In this document: positions 1 through 5,709 of the stretch, piece after piece
Layout: each line of letters begins with the position of its first letter
Position numbering within the stretch: the stretch's first letter is position 1
From: an uncultured Collinsella sp.
Lineage (GTDB): Bacteria; Actinomycetota; Coriobacteriia; Coriobacteriales; Coriobacteriaceae
Length of the DNA: 7,953 nt
Reading direction: 5' to 3'
Assembly (NCBI GenBank): GCA_902496275.1
Contig: CABVAC010000059.1
Coordinates: 1-7,953, forward strand
The notes under the pieces: model-generated
What the model saw: only the letters and a program-made list of their open reading frames with translations
Told to the model about the DNA's origin: nothing
The model's database searches: none
Position numbers and translations under genes: made by a program

Positions 1-2
1 CG

Positions 3-596
3 CGTGAGACGCGTGACTTGGTCGCTCTGCCTGGTATTGGCCCGGCAACGGCGCAAGGTATCCGGTCGTTCGCGTTTGACCTTCCAGGCGTGTATCTGGA
101 GACCAACGTGCGCACGGTCTTTCTGCATCACTTCTTTCCCGATGTACCGGCTGTTCCCGACCGCGAGCTGGTGCCGCTGATTCAGGCGGCCTGTCCGGCG
201 GTCCCCGGTGCGGCGACCGACGAGATCGCTCCCTTTGCCGTGCCGCTCGATGATGCCGACACGCCGCGCGCGTGGTATTACGCGTTGCTGGACTACGGCG
301 CATATCTAAAAAAGACGTTGCCCAATCCGTCCAGGCGCTCGGCGGGCTATAGCCGTCAATCAAAGTTTGAGGGCTCACGTCGCCAAAAGCGCGCGCATAT
401 CGTGCGCATGTTGCTGGCAGCGCGCGATGGCCAACCGGCGGGGATTACGCTTGCTGATGCCGTGGTGGGCGTTAACGATATGGAAGCGGCGGCTGGGCGC
501 GGGCCGGTCGAGCGCGAGCTTGTCGCGGGCATTCTGGCCGACCTGGAGCGTGAGGGCTTTTGCCGAGCCGAGGGCGATCGCTGGCTGAGCATTTAG
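3..596 (+). CDS. HhH-GPD family DNA glycosylase, MutY-like, 5' end missing
   Basis: This is the C-terminal part of a base-excision repair glycosylase; the reading frame is open to the left edge, so the TTG at 18 is not the true start. The helix-hairpin-helix is clear (LPGIGPATAQGI). It aligns without gaps to the MutY segment LPGVGRSTAGAI followed by DGNVKRV, but here the last block reads ETNVRTV, so Glu stands where MutY has its catalytic Asp. Further on, WYYALLDYGAYLKK matches the MutY helix that precedes the iron-sulfur loop. The four-cysteine loop is absent and is replaced by a basic stretch (NPSRRSAGYSRQSKFEGSRR) and a C-terminal part that may be a winged helix. From memory, similar cluster-less proteins with ETN and a QSxFEGS-type motif occur in anaerobic bacteria and archaea, usually labelled adenine glycosylase or endonuclease III. 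Family assignment is firm; substrate is unknown. It ends 114 nt before the rubrerythrin gene. Confidence 0.85.
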   Translation, partial: RETRDLVALPGIGPATAQGIRSFAFDLPGVYLETNVRTVFLHHFFPDVPAVPDRELVPLIQAACPAVPGAATDEIAPFAVPLDDADTPRAWYYALLDYGAYLKKTLPNPSRRSAGYSRQSKFEGSRRQKRAHIVRMLLAARDGQPAGITLADAVVGVNDMEAAAGRGPVERELVAGILADLEREGFCRAEGDRWLSI

Positions 597-601
597 CCCG
601 T

Positions 602-639
602 GGAAATCTGAAGAACAGGATTGTAAGGTTTAGATTTCC
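602..639. promoter_or_regulatory. Inverted repeat in the rubrerythrin leader
   Basis: GGAAATCT (602-609) is exactly complemented by AGATTTCC (632-639). Pairing can extend inward through one G-U pair and two A-U pairs, leaving a loop of about 18-20 nt. No T-run follows, so it is not an ordinary intrinsic terminator. It lies just after the stop codon of the glycosylase and about 70 nt before the rubrerythrin start. It could be a weak 3' stem-loop of the upstream transcript or a repressor site for the rubrerythrin promoter. It does not match the PerR or Fur box consensus as I know them. The TTAGAT at 630-635 inside the right arm resembles a -10 hexamer, but I see no convincing -35. Confidence 0.35.
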
Positions 640-710
640 GACATGAGGGCATCCTAAAGACGAGGCCGCTCGAAGCCTACGGGCGGCATGCGTTGAAGGG
701 AAGTACACCT

Positions 711-1250
711 ATGGATTTTGAGAATTCCCAAACCAAGAAGAACCTCGAGACCGCTTTTGCCGGTGAGTCCCAGGCACACACCAAGTATCGCTACTATGCC
801 TCCAAGGCAAAGAAGGACGGCTACGTTCAGATCTCGAACATCTTTGCCGAGACGGCTGGCAACGAGTCCGAGCACGCCAAACTGTGGTTTAAGTATCTGC
901 ACGATGGCGCCGTCCCCGATACCCTGGACAATCTGCGCGATGCCGCCGCGGGTGAGAACTACGAGTGGACCACGATGTACGACGAGTTTGCCAAGACCGC
1001 CGAGGAAGAGGGCTTTGCCGAGATTGCCGCAAAGTTCCGTGGTGTCGCCGCCGTCGAGAAGGCCCACGAGGAGCGCTACAACAAGCTCGTCGAGCGCATC
1101 GAGTCGGGCGAGGTGTTTGAGCGTGAGGGCGTAAAGGTGTGGAAGTGCCTGAACTGCGGGCACCTGCATGTGGGTGCCGAGGCGCCTGAGGTGTGCCCGG
1201 TGTGCAACCACCCCAAGGCGTACTTTGAGGAGCAAGTGGTGAACTACTAG
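711..1250 (+). CDS. rbr: Rubrerythrin
   Basis: Rubrerythrin is a cytoplasmic non-haem diiron protein that reduces hydrogen peroxide with electrons from NAD(P)H-linked or rubredoxin-type donors, a main peroxide defence of anaerobes. The protein is 179 aa, the usual size. Residues 1-135 form the ferritin-like four-helix domain with the expected diiron ligands: Glu19, Glu52 and His55 (NESEH), Glu82 and Glu85 (ENYEW), Glu116 and His119 (EKAHE). The C-terminal rubredoxin-like domain holds a complete Fe(Cys)4 site: Cys146 and Cys149 (CLNCG), Cys162 and Cys165 (CPVC). Start choice: ATG 711 begins the family-typical MDFENSQTKKNLE and has GAAGGG at 695-700 about 10 nt upstream; the in-frame TTG at 693 would run through that site. 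Transcription probably ends at the hairpin terminator at 1408-1437. All metal ligands are present, so the enzyme should be functional. Confidence 0.97.
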   Translation: MDFENSQTKKNLETAFAGESQAHTKYRYYASKAKKDGYVQISNIFAETAGNESEHAKLWFKYLHDGAVPDTLDNLRDAAAGENYEWTTMYDEFAKTAEEEGFAEIAAKFRGVAAVEKAHEERYNKLVERIESGEVFEREGVKVWKCLNCGHLHVGAEAPEVCPVCNHPKAYFEEQVVNY

Positions 1251-1271
1251 CGCTTGGCGCTAGCATGAGCT

Positions 1272-1437
1272 GGGCCGGGAGGGCCGGACTACCTTCCCTC
1301 CTCGCTCACGGCTTCGCAGGGTCGCGTTGAGGGAAGGTAGTCCGGCCCTCCCGGCCCGCTTTGGGTCGTCGCGTGCTCGATACAGAAAAGCTGATAAAAA
1401 AGTTTGTGTGCCGCCCCTTATGGGGCGGCACGTTTTT
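1272..1437 (+). repeat. Composite intergenic repeat, copy 1: long hairpin, conserved tail, terminator
   Basis: The left arm 1272-1300 and right arm 1329-1357 are perfect reverse complements over 29 bp, enclosing a 28-nt loop that starts CTCGCTCACGGCTTCGCAGG. A tail follows (1361-1407) containing GTCGCGTGCTCG and CTGATAA, then an intrinsic terminator. The same order of parts recurs at 2173-2340 with an offset of 903 nt for both the loop and the terminator. The loop and tail are nearly identical between copies, while the arms differ but still pair within each copy. The left arm also holds a short internal tandem (GGGCCGGGA then GGGCCGGAC). As RNA this would be a very stable stem in the 3' untranslated region of the rubrerythrin transcript. 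No ORF is apparent. I do not recognise a named repeat family. Confidence 0.85.
1408..1437 (+). terminator. Rho-independent terminator after rubrerythrin
   Basis: The stem GTGCCGCCCC (1408-1417) pairs with GGGGCGGCAC (1422-1431) around a 4-nt TTAT loop. One G follows, then five T (1433-1437). An A-run (1395-1401) lies upstream, so weak function on the opposite strand is possible. The same hairpin sequence ends the second repeat copy. Confidence 0.9.
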
Positions 1438-1474
1438 GTGGGGGCCGGTTGGGGCGGTGACGTTGCTTAGAGGG

Positions 1475-1480
1475 TACACT
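1475..1480 (+). promoter_or_regulatory. Possible -10 element for the membrane-protein gene
   Basis: TACACT matches TATAAT at four of six positions and lies 42 nt before the ATG at 1523, downstream of the preceding terminator, which is the right place for a promoter. No -35 hexamer sits at the standard 16-18 nt spacing; TTGGGG at 1449-1454 would give a 20-nt spacer. The call rests mainly on position. Confidence 0.3.
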
Positions 1481-1522
1481 GGGTAGCGTTGGCTATTCGT
1501 TTCCTCTTGTGAGGTGTTGGTT

Positions 1523-2155
1523 ATGGGTAAGAAGTCTCGGGCTCGGGTTGCTGCGGCGGGAACTCGCAAGGATCCTGGTCGTCGGGTTGCCGAGGGTAAA
1601 AAGGCCGATCGTGCCGAGAAGGACAAGAAAGTCGGCGCGCATGCTCATCCTGAGTGGGCGCCTCATTTGAATTCGGCTAGTGAGGATTTGACTGCCAAGT
1701 TGTTTACTCTGGTCGAGGTAATTTTGGGCGTGGTGCCCCTTGTGGTTATCGGTTTATTCTTGGCTTCGAAGGACGCCACGAGTGTCGATAAACTCACCGA
1801 TGTCTTTTCTCAGGACCCCTCGATGGTGGTCACGTTCATTTCTGCGTGCTTGCAGCCGTTTGTGGCGTACATGCTGTATATGGTCTATCGCAAATACTGC
1901 GAGGGTGATGCGGGCTTTGCCGCCGGCAACCTGATCGGTCTTTTGTGCTCCGAGATCCTACTGCTCAATATCCCGGGCGTCATCGGTATGGGCATCTTGC
2001 TGTGGCGTGTTTGGCGCAACGTCGCCCCGCACTTTGAGAGCTGGTTGTTTGAGCGTCGCTTTGCGGGCGTGGTGGCCGATATTGCGGGCTCGCTCGTGAT
2101 TCTAGCCTTGGCGTTTCTGTGCGCCACCGCTGCCCGCGGTCTCGCGGGCATGTAG
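1523..2155 (+). CDS. Hypothetical multi-pass membrane protein with basic N-terminus
   Basis: I do not recognise this 210-aa protein. Residues 1-40 are strongly basic (MGKKSRARV, RKDPGRR, EKDKK) and should be a cytosolic tail; no signal peptide is visible. Hydrophobic segments lie at about 62-82, 101-122, 134-163 (long enough for one or two passes, interrupted by NIPG) and 184-204, so four to five membrane passes are likely. There is no catalytic motif, cysteine pair or known transporter signature. Start choice: ATG 1523 has GAGG (1511-1514) 8 nt upstream; the in-frame GTG at 1514 overlaps that site. The gene sits alone between two direct copies of the composite intergenic repeat and is followed by its own terminator at 2312-2340, so it is probably monocistronic. 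The basic tail could bind RNA, DNA or acidic lipid head groups, but that is only a guess. It is certain as a gene, unknown in function. Confidence 0.85.
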   Translation: MGKKSRARVAAAGTRKDPGRRVAEGKKADRAEKDKKVGAHAHPEWAPHLNSASEDLTAKLFTLVEVILGVVPLVVIGLFLASKDATSVDKLTDVFSQDPSMVVTFISACLQPFVAYMLYMVYRKYCEGDAGFAAGNLIGLLCSEILLLNIPGVIGMGILLWRVWRNVAPHFESWLFERRFAGVVADIAGSLVILALAFLCATAARGLAGM

Positions 2156-2172
2156 TCGGTCCTCACCGACCA

Positions 2173-2340
2173 CGGGGCGCAGGGCGGGGAGACACCTTTC
2201 CCTCTCGCTCACGGCTCCGCAGGTCGCGCGAGGCAAAGGTGTCTCCCCGCCCTGTGCTCCGGCTTCGGGCCGTCGCGTGCTCGCTACTGAAAAACTGATA
2301 AGAAGTTAGCATGCCGCCCCTTTTGGGGCGGCACGTTTTT
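2173..2340 (+). repeat. Composite intergenic repeat, copy 2: long hairpin, conserved tail, terminator
   Basis: Left arm 2180-2204 pairs with right arm 2230-2254 over 25 positions with a single C-C mismatch (2200/2234). It extends outward to 2173/2261 through Watson-Crick and two G-T pairs. The loop starts CTCGCTCACGGCTCCGCAGG, differing from copy 1 by one T/C change in that stretch plus one missing G just after it. The tail 2264-2311 again carries CGTCGCGTGCTCG and CTGATAA, and a terminator follows. The inner stem reads GACACCTTT/AAAGGTGTC here but ACTACCTT/AAGGTAGT in copy 1: both sides changed together, so pairing rather than arm sequence is conserved. Confidence 0.85.
2312..2340 (+). terminator. 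Rho-independent terminator after the membrane-protein gene
   Basis: TGCCGCCCC (2312-2320) pairs with GGGGCGGCA (2325-2333) around a TTTT loop, followed by CG and five T (2336-2340). It is the same hairpin as at 1408-1437 with a different loop. Confidence 0.9.
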
Positions 2341-2593
2341 GTATGGGGTCCCGGTCTCCACAATTTCCGTCAAGCTTTTGGTTAGATTTTGGTCAGTTGG
2401 CGTAAGGGTGGAAGGCCAAAAGATTGCTGGCGAAAAAAGCTCAGAGAAAGTGCTGGTAGGGGAGTTGTTGAGCTTTTCGACAGCTTTTGAGCAAAAGAAA
2501 CTTTGTGGCTATTGCCGGCGATTGCGTTGTCGCGGTCATGGCGGTGCGGGATGCTGGTCGTAAGCGTCGAATGCTCCGACTTTGGAGGCCAAC
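2341..2593 (+). other. Leader region without a supported gene
   Basis: This 253-nt stretch between a terminator and the next gene holds no ORF with a convincing start. AAAAGCTCA (2435-2443) and TGAGCTTTT (2469-2477) form a 9-bp inverted repeat with a 25-nt spacer. A second small palindrome, CTTTT-GAGC-AAAAG, lies at 2484-2497. A weak promoter-like pair is TTGTCG (2527-2532), 17 nt, GATGCT (2550-2555), 38 nt before the start at 2594. The first half is AT-richer than the second. I see no recognisable riboswitch or tRNA. Confidence 0.4.
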
Positions 2594-3028
2594 ATGGACC
2601 TGTTTCTTGAGACTCCGCAGCAACAAGTTGAGCGCATGCTGCGTCAGCAGCAACGACTCATGGAGATACAAATGCAAGGGGCGGCAGCCCAGCCCTTTGC
2701 GCAAAATGTCGTGCCCGCTGCTGTACCTGCAGCTGTGCCCGGGTGCGAATCGGCACCAGAGGCCTATTCCGTACAGCAAGATTCATATGCGCAGGAGCTC
2801 GCGTTCGACAAGCGTCGTGCGCGTCGTCGCCGTGTGGGCCAGCGCTTGCGCACATTGGCGATGATCGTGCTCATCCCGTTAGGGCTTGCGGCCATCTTTC
2901 TGGCGTCGTATGCGCTCACCTGCATCCTCAACGGTGCTTCGCCCGGCGAAGTGCTCCAACATCTGTCGGCCCTCGGCCAGCGCCTAGGCGATGTCATAAC
3001 AACAATCCGCGCCGGCTGGGAGAGTTAG
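2594..3028 (+). CDS. Hypothetical single-pass membrane protein, Gln-rich N-terminus
   Basis: This 144-aa protein is not one I recognise. Residues 5-30 are rich in Gln and charged residues with an amphipathic, coiled-coil-like pattern (PQQQVERMLRQQQRLMEIQ). A low-complexity Ala/Pro/Val linker follows (about 30-55, with AAVPAAVPG), then a strongly basic patch at 73-86 (KRRARRRRVGQRLR), then one hydrophobic helix at about 87-112, and a short tail ending GWES. The positive-inside rule puts the N-terminal 85 residues in the cytosol and about 30 residues outside. Start choice: ATG 2594 has GGAGG (2584-2588) 5 nt upstream; the in-frame TTG at 2582 precedes that site. The adapter- or scaffold-like layout is inference. 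No terminator is visible before the next gene, and the AT-rich region after it may mark an insertion point. Confidence 0.75.
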   Translation: MDLFLETPQQQVERMLRQQQRLMEIQMQGAAAQPFAQNVVPAAVPAAVPGCESAPEAYSVQQDSYAQELAFDKRRARRRRVGQRLRTLAMIVLIPLGLAAIFLASYALTCILNGASPGEVLQHLSALGQRLGDVITTIRAGWES

Positions 3029-3093
3029 CGTTTGTCACATTAGGACTTCTAGGGTGTAGGGATTATCGCCACGAGCGGAATTCTTGCATCCTG

Positions 3094-3139
3094 TTGGTCC
3101 TGTCGTGCGACTGAATAGTATTATTGAAGATGAATAATA
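3094..3139 (+). promoter_or_regulatory. Candidate promoter and operator of the nucleotidyltransferase/HTH module
   Basis: TTGGTC (3094-3099), a 16-nt spacer and TAGTAT (3116-3121) form a plausible promoter 30 nt before the module's ATG. A perfect 7-bp inverted repeat, TATTATT (3119-3125) / AATAATA (3133-3139) with a 7-nt spacer, overlaps the -10 and the expected transcription start. That is a typical position for autorepression by an HTH antitoxin, and the second gene of the module encodes an HTH-like protein. The region is distinctly AT-rich compared with the rest of the window. Confidence 0.4.
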
Positions 3140-3151
3140 ATAGGATTTGTT

Positions 3152-3682
3152 ATGTATAAGCAGGATTTAGAACAGACTCTGTTGGGCATTGACGAAGAGG
3201 CAGAGCTGGAAATAGGTCCAAGAGACGACAGGCCGAGCGTTGTATTGGTGGGAGGAGGCGCCTTCATGCTAAACGATGTGACGAATCGTTCGGTTACACA
3301 TGACATCGATGTGTTTGAGGCAGACAGGTGCCTCCGCGAGATCATAGCTCGATACCCCGAGGTGAATGGTATGGCGGTGGCATATTGTAATCAGATGCCA
3401 TTCAATTACGAAGATCGTTTGATCCCCTTGGATATTGGGGCGCGTTTTATCAGGTACTTTACGCCATCCTTGGAGGACCTGGCGGTAATGAAGCTCTATG
3501 CCTACCGCCCGAACGACATCGTCGATCTTCATAGCCAGGCATTCGTCGACCGACTTGATTGGGGACTGCTCGAACGGCTTATATTCGACGAGGGCGAGGC
3601 GCTGGCGTCGTCGCCTTCGGAGCGGAGTTATCAAGAGATGGTCTGCGCATACAGCCAATACAAAAAGGAGGTGCTCGGTTGA
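3152..3682 (+). CDS. DUF6036/AbiEii-like nucleotidyltransferase, putative toxin
   Basis: This 176-aa protein has the layout of the minimal nucleotidyltransferase fold seen in DUF6036 and AbiEii-type proteins. The glycine motif is VGGGAFML (33-40) and the metal-binding pair is Asp51/Asp53 in THDIDVF. A possible third acidic residue is Asp94 (IPLDIG). The C-terminal part has LEDLAVMKLYAY (107-118) followed by NDIVDL (121-126), the counterpart of the AbiEii 'DLxxMKL...RDxxDL' segment. Related enzymes transfer nucleotides to tRNA or proteins and act as toxins, or in the MntA case as antitoxins. ATG 3152 has AGGA (3142-3145) 6 nt upstream. The stop overlaps the start of the next gene (TTGA), so the two are translationally coupled. 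Four of 13 Arg codons are AGA/AGG, rare in the flanking genes, which suggests acquisition. The fold assignment is good; toxin activity is inferred. Confidence 0.8.
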   Translation: MYKQDLEQTLLGIDEEAELEIGPRDDRPSVVLVGGGAFMLNDVTNRSVTHDIDVFEADRCLREIIARYPEVNGMAVAYCNQMPFNYEDRLIPLDIGARFIRYFTPSLEDLAVMKLYAYRPNDIVDLHSQAFVDRLDWGLLERLIFDEGEALASSPSERSYQEMVCAYSQYKKEVLG

Positions 3683-4242
3683 ATCTGACCTTTGAGGGAT
3701 TCTTAAAAGGCTATTGCCGAGAGCTATCCGGACAGCAGTCGCTCAGTTTTAGAAAACTGGTTAAGCAAGCGACGACGGTTGCGCCGCGCGTGGCGGAGCC
3801 CCTGTTTTTGCTCGCTTTGGCACAGGGTAAAGCCGAATACGTTCTGGGCTTATCCGAGGGTTTGTGGATGGAAGAGGGTTACCGAGGCGTTTTGTCCTTG
3901 TACGCCCAAACGGGTAGCCTGGCATCTCTATGCGCCGAGGACAAACTTCCTAATCGTTATGCCAACGTTTGGCGTGCGTATAGAGCGGTGAAGGAAAAGC
4001 CGACGGTCGACAGAAGGGTGAACGCCCTGATGAGAAAGAAAACGCTGGAAGCATTGGAGGAATCGGGTGAAACGCGCTATGGCCTCTGCCGTGCTCTGCA
4101 CCTGAATAAGGGAAACGTTTACGCATACTTAGCCGGTGATGACTCAAAGGTGAGCAGGAAGACAGCACGCCGTATTATGGAATATGCGGAAGAGAGAAGC
4201 ACCCAAGAAGGCGCCGGGCGCCCGGTGCGTGTGGCGGGGTAA
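3679..4242 (+). CDS. HTH-containing partner of the nucleotidyltransferase, putative antitoxin/regulator
   Basis: This 187-aa protein starts at TTG 3679, which overlaps the upstream TGA as TTGA; AAGGAGG (3665-3671) lies 7 nt before it, a strong ribosome binding site. A longer frame from 3559 only overlaps the upstream gene. Residues 1-100 look helical with no motif I recognise. Residues 118-172 resemble a helix-turn-helix domain (RYGLCRALHLNKGNVYAYL, then VSRKTARRIMEYA), with LHLNKGNVYAYL as the likely turn and recognition helix. There is no R-x(4-6)-H motif, so it is not a HEPN toxin of the MntA/HepT type. Seven of 18 Arg codons are AGA/AGG, as in its partner. The last 12 or so residues (QEGAGRPVRVAG) are encoded by abruptly GC-rich DNA and may be flanking sequence read through. 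Neutralising its partner and repressing the shared promoter is the likeliest role, by analogy. Confidence 0.75.
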   Translation: MNLTFEGFLKGYCRELSGQQSLSFRKLVKQATTVAPRVAEPLFLLALAQGKAEYVLGLSEGLWMEEGYRGVLSLYAQTGSLASLCAEDKLPNRYANVWRAYRAVKEKPTVDRRVNALMRKKTLEALEESGETRYGLCRALHLNKGNVYAYLAGDDSKVSRKTARRIMEYAEERSTQEGAGRPVRVAG

Positions 4243-4293
4243 GATTGATCGCGGTTTTGATTGGTGCTCGATTGGGTTTGTTGGGCGGAGTTT

Positions 4294-5649
4294 ATGTCTG
4301 CTATTGATATTGTGCTTGTTGCGATCGCCTTGGTGGCGGTGGGGGTTGCTGCGGCTTGCGCCCTCCAGCTCAAGAGCCTGCGTGCCGAGTTGCGGGAGCG
4401 TGGCGACAGTAGCGCGGAAACGCTGGCAGCACTCGAGCAGGCCAACAACGCGCTCGATGCCCTGAACGTCGCGCTGGCCGAAACTCACCGCACGGCCAAT
4501 GCCATCGCGCAGCAGCAGACGACAGATGCGGCCGTGGAGCAGCAACGTTACCTGACCATCGCACGTGAGTTTTCGCAAGCTGGTGACCGGATGGATGACC
4601 TGCGCCGCGAGACGGCCCAACAGCTCGGTGCCAACCGCGAGGGCATCGAGCACCGCCTGGACAAGGTGCGCGAGACGGTCGATGCCCAGCTGGGTGCTAT
4701 CCGCAAAGACAACAACGTGCAACTCGATCAGATGCGCGCAACGGTGGACGAGAAGCTCTCCCGCACGCTCAACGATCGCCTGTCGGCATCGTTTAAGCAG
4801 GTGAGCGACCAGCTCGAGGCCGTGTACAAGGGCCTGGGCGACATGCAATCCATCGCCACCGGCGTGGGCGATCTTAAGCGCGTGCTGGGCAATGTGAAGG
4901 CGCGTGGCATTTTGGGCGAGGTGCAGCTGGGTGCAATTCTGGCGGACATCCTCACGCCCGACCAGTATCTGGAAAACGTTGCCACCAGGCCCGGCGCCTC
5001 GGAGCGCGTTGAGTTTGCCGTCAAGCTGCCGGTGGACGAGGGCGATCCCGTGCTGCTGCCGATCGACTCCAAATTCCCGGGCGACGCGTACGAGCATCTG
5101 CTCGACGCCCAGGAGTCGGGCGATGCGGAGGCCGTTGCCGCGGCACGCAAGACGCTCGATATGATGGTGAAGCGCGAGGCCAAGGACATCTGCGAAAAGT
5201 ACCTGAGCGTGCCCGCGACGACCAACTTTGGCATTCTGTTCGTGCCGTTTGAGGGTCTGTACGCCGAGGTCGTCAGCCGCCCCGGGCTTATCGAGACCCT
5301 GGGCCGCGACTATCACGTCAACGTCGCCGGCCCCAGCACCATGGCGGCCATCCTCAACAGCCTGCAGATGAGCTATCAGACGTTCAGGCTGCAAAAACGC
5401 ACCGACGACGTGCTGCGCGTGCTTTCTGCCGTCAAGGCCGAGCTGCCGCGCTATCAGGCGGCGCTGCGCCGCGCACAGCAGCAGATCGAGACTGCGGGCA
5501 AGACGGTCGAGGGCATTATCACCACGCGCACCAACGTTATGGAGCGCAAACTCAAGGACATCGACGCGCTGGAAGACGCGCGGGAGGCCGACGAGATTTT
5601 GGGCTTGGAGTCCGCAGGCTTGCTCGCAGACCAAAAAGGCGAGGACTAG
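4294..5649 (+). CDS. rmuC: RmuC family DNA recombination protein
   Basis: RmuC proteins limit inversions between inverted repeats and are thought to act at unusual DNA structures; the family core resembles the restriction-endonuclease fold. The 451-aa protein has an N-terminal membrane anchor (about 2-24), a long coiled coil rich in Ala, Glu, Arg and Gln (about 28-190), and the RmuC domain (about 195-430). Family hallmarks are visible: GILGEVQLGAIL at 205-216 and LPIDSKFP at 255-262, where Asp258 and Lys260 sit at the position expected for the nuclease-like core, then TNFGILFVPFEGLYAE and later AGPSTMAAILNSL. ATG 4294 has GGAG at 4287-4290, a short 3-nt gap; an upstream in-frame start at 4261 has no such site. 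It begins 51 nt after the HTH gene. No clear terminator follows. Its function near long palindromic repeats is notable, though the proximity may be chance. Confidence 0.93.
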   Translation: MSAIDIVLVAIALVAVGVAAACALQLKSLRAELRERGDSSAETLAALEQANNALDALNVALAETHRTANAIAQQQTTDAAVEQQRYLTIAREFSQAGDRMDDLRRETAQQLGANREGIEHRLDKVRETVDAQLGAIRKDNNVQLDQMRATVDEKLSRTLNDRLSASFKQVSDQLEAVYKGLGDMQSIATGVGDLKRVLGNVKARGILGEVQLGAILADILTPDQYLENVATRPGASERVEFAVKLPVDEGDPVLLPIDSKFPGDAYEHLLDAQESGDAEAVAAARKTLDMMVKREAKDICEKYLSVPATTNFGILFVPFEGLYAEVVSRPGLIETLGRDYHVNVAGPSTMAAILNSLQMSYQTFRLQKRTDDVLRVLSAVKAELPRYQAALRRAQQQIETAGKTVEGIITTRTNVMERKLKDIDALEDAREADEILGLESAGLLADQKGED

Positions 5650-5684
5650 CTGCATCTGACGGCGGGGCGCCGACGTAAACGCGG

Positions 5685-5705
5685 GGCGCGGGCGCTTTTC
5701 GCGCC
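5685..5705 (+). terminator. Weak hairpin after rmuC
   Basis: GGCGCG (5685-5690) pairs with CGCGCC (5700-5705) around a 9-nt loop, with an alternative GGCGC/GCGCC pairing at 5691-5705. No T-run follows, so termination here is doubtful. Confidence 0.25.
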
Positions 5706-5709
5706 GTGC

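Noticed and set aside
654..1235. Minus-strand ORF opposite rubrerythrin
   Set aside because: The plus strand encodes a complete rubrerythrin with all metal ligands; the antisense frame is a shadow.
1272..1357. Terminal inverted repeats of an insertion sequence
   Set aside because: The arms enclose only a 28-nt loop and no transposase is present; there is no visible target-site duplication.
1272..2340. CRISPR array
   Set aside because: There are only two copies about 900 nt apart, separated by a gene, and each is a large hairpin plus terminator rather than a short repeat with spacers.
2339..2563. Small plus-strand ORF in the leader before the 144-aa gene
   Set aside because: It starts inside the terminator's T-run, has no ribosome binding site and its composition is not protein-like.
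2487..2864. Plus-strand ORF overlapping the 144-aa gene
   Set aside because: It overlaps a gene with a better ribosome binding site and a clear membrane helix; its sequence is Arg/Cys/Trp-rich like an out-of-frame read.
3679..4242. HEPN toxin partnered with an MntA-type antitoxin
   Set aside because: The required R-x(4-6)-H motif is absent; the nearest candidate, Arg133 to His141, has the wrong spacing.
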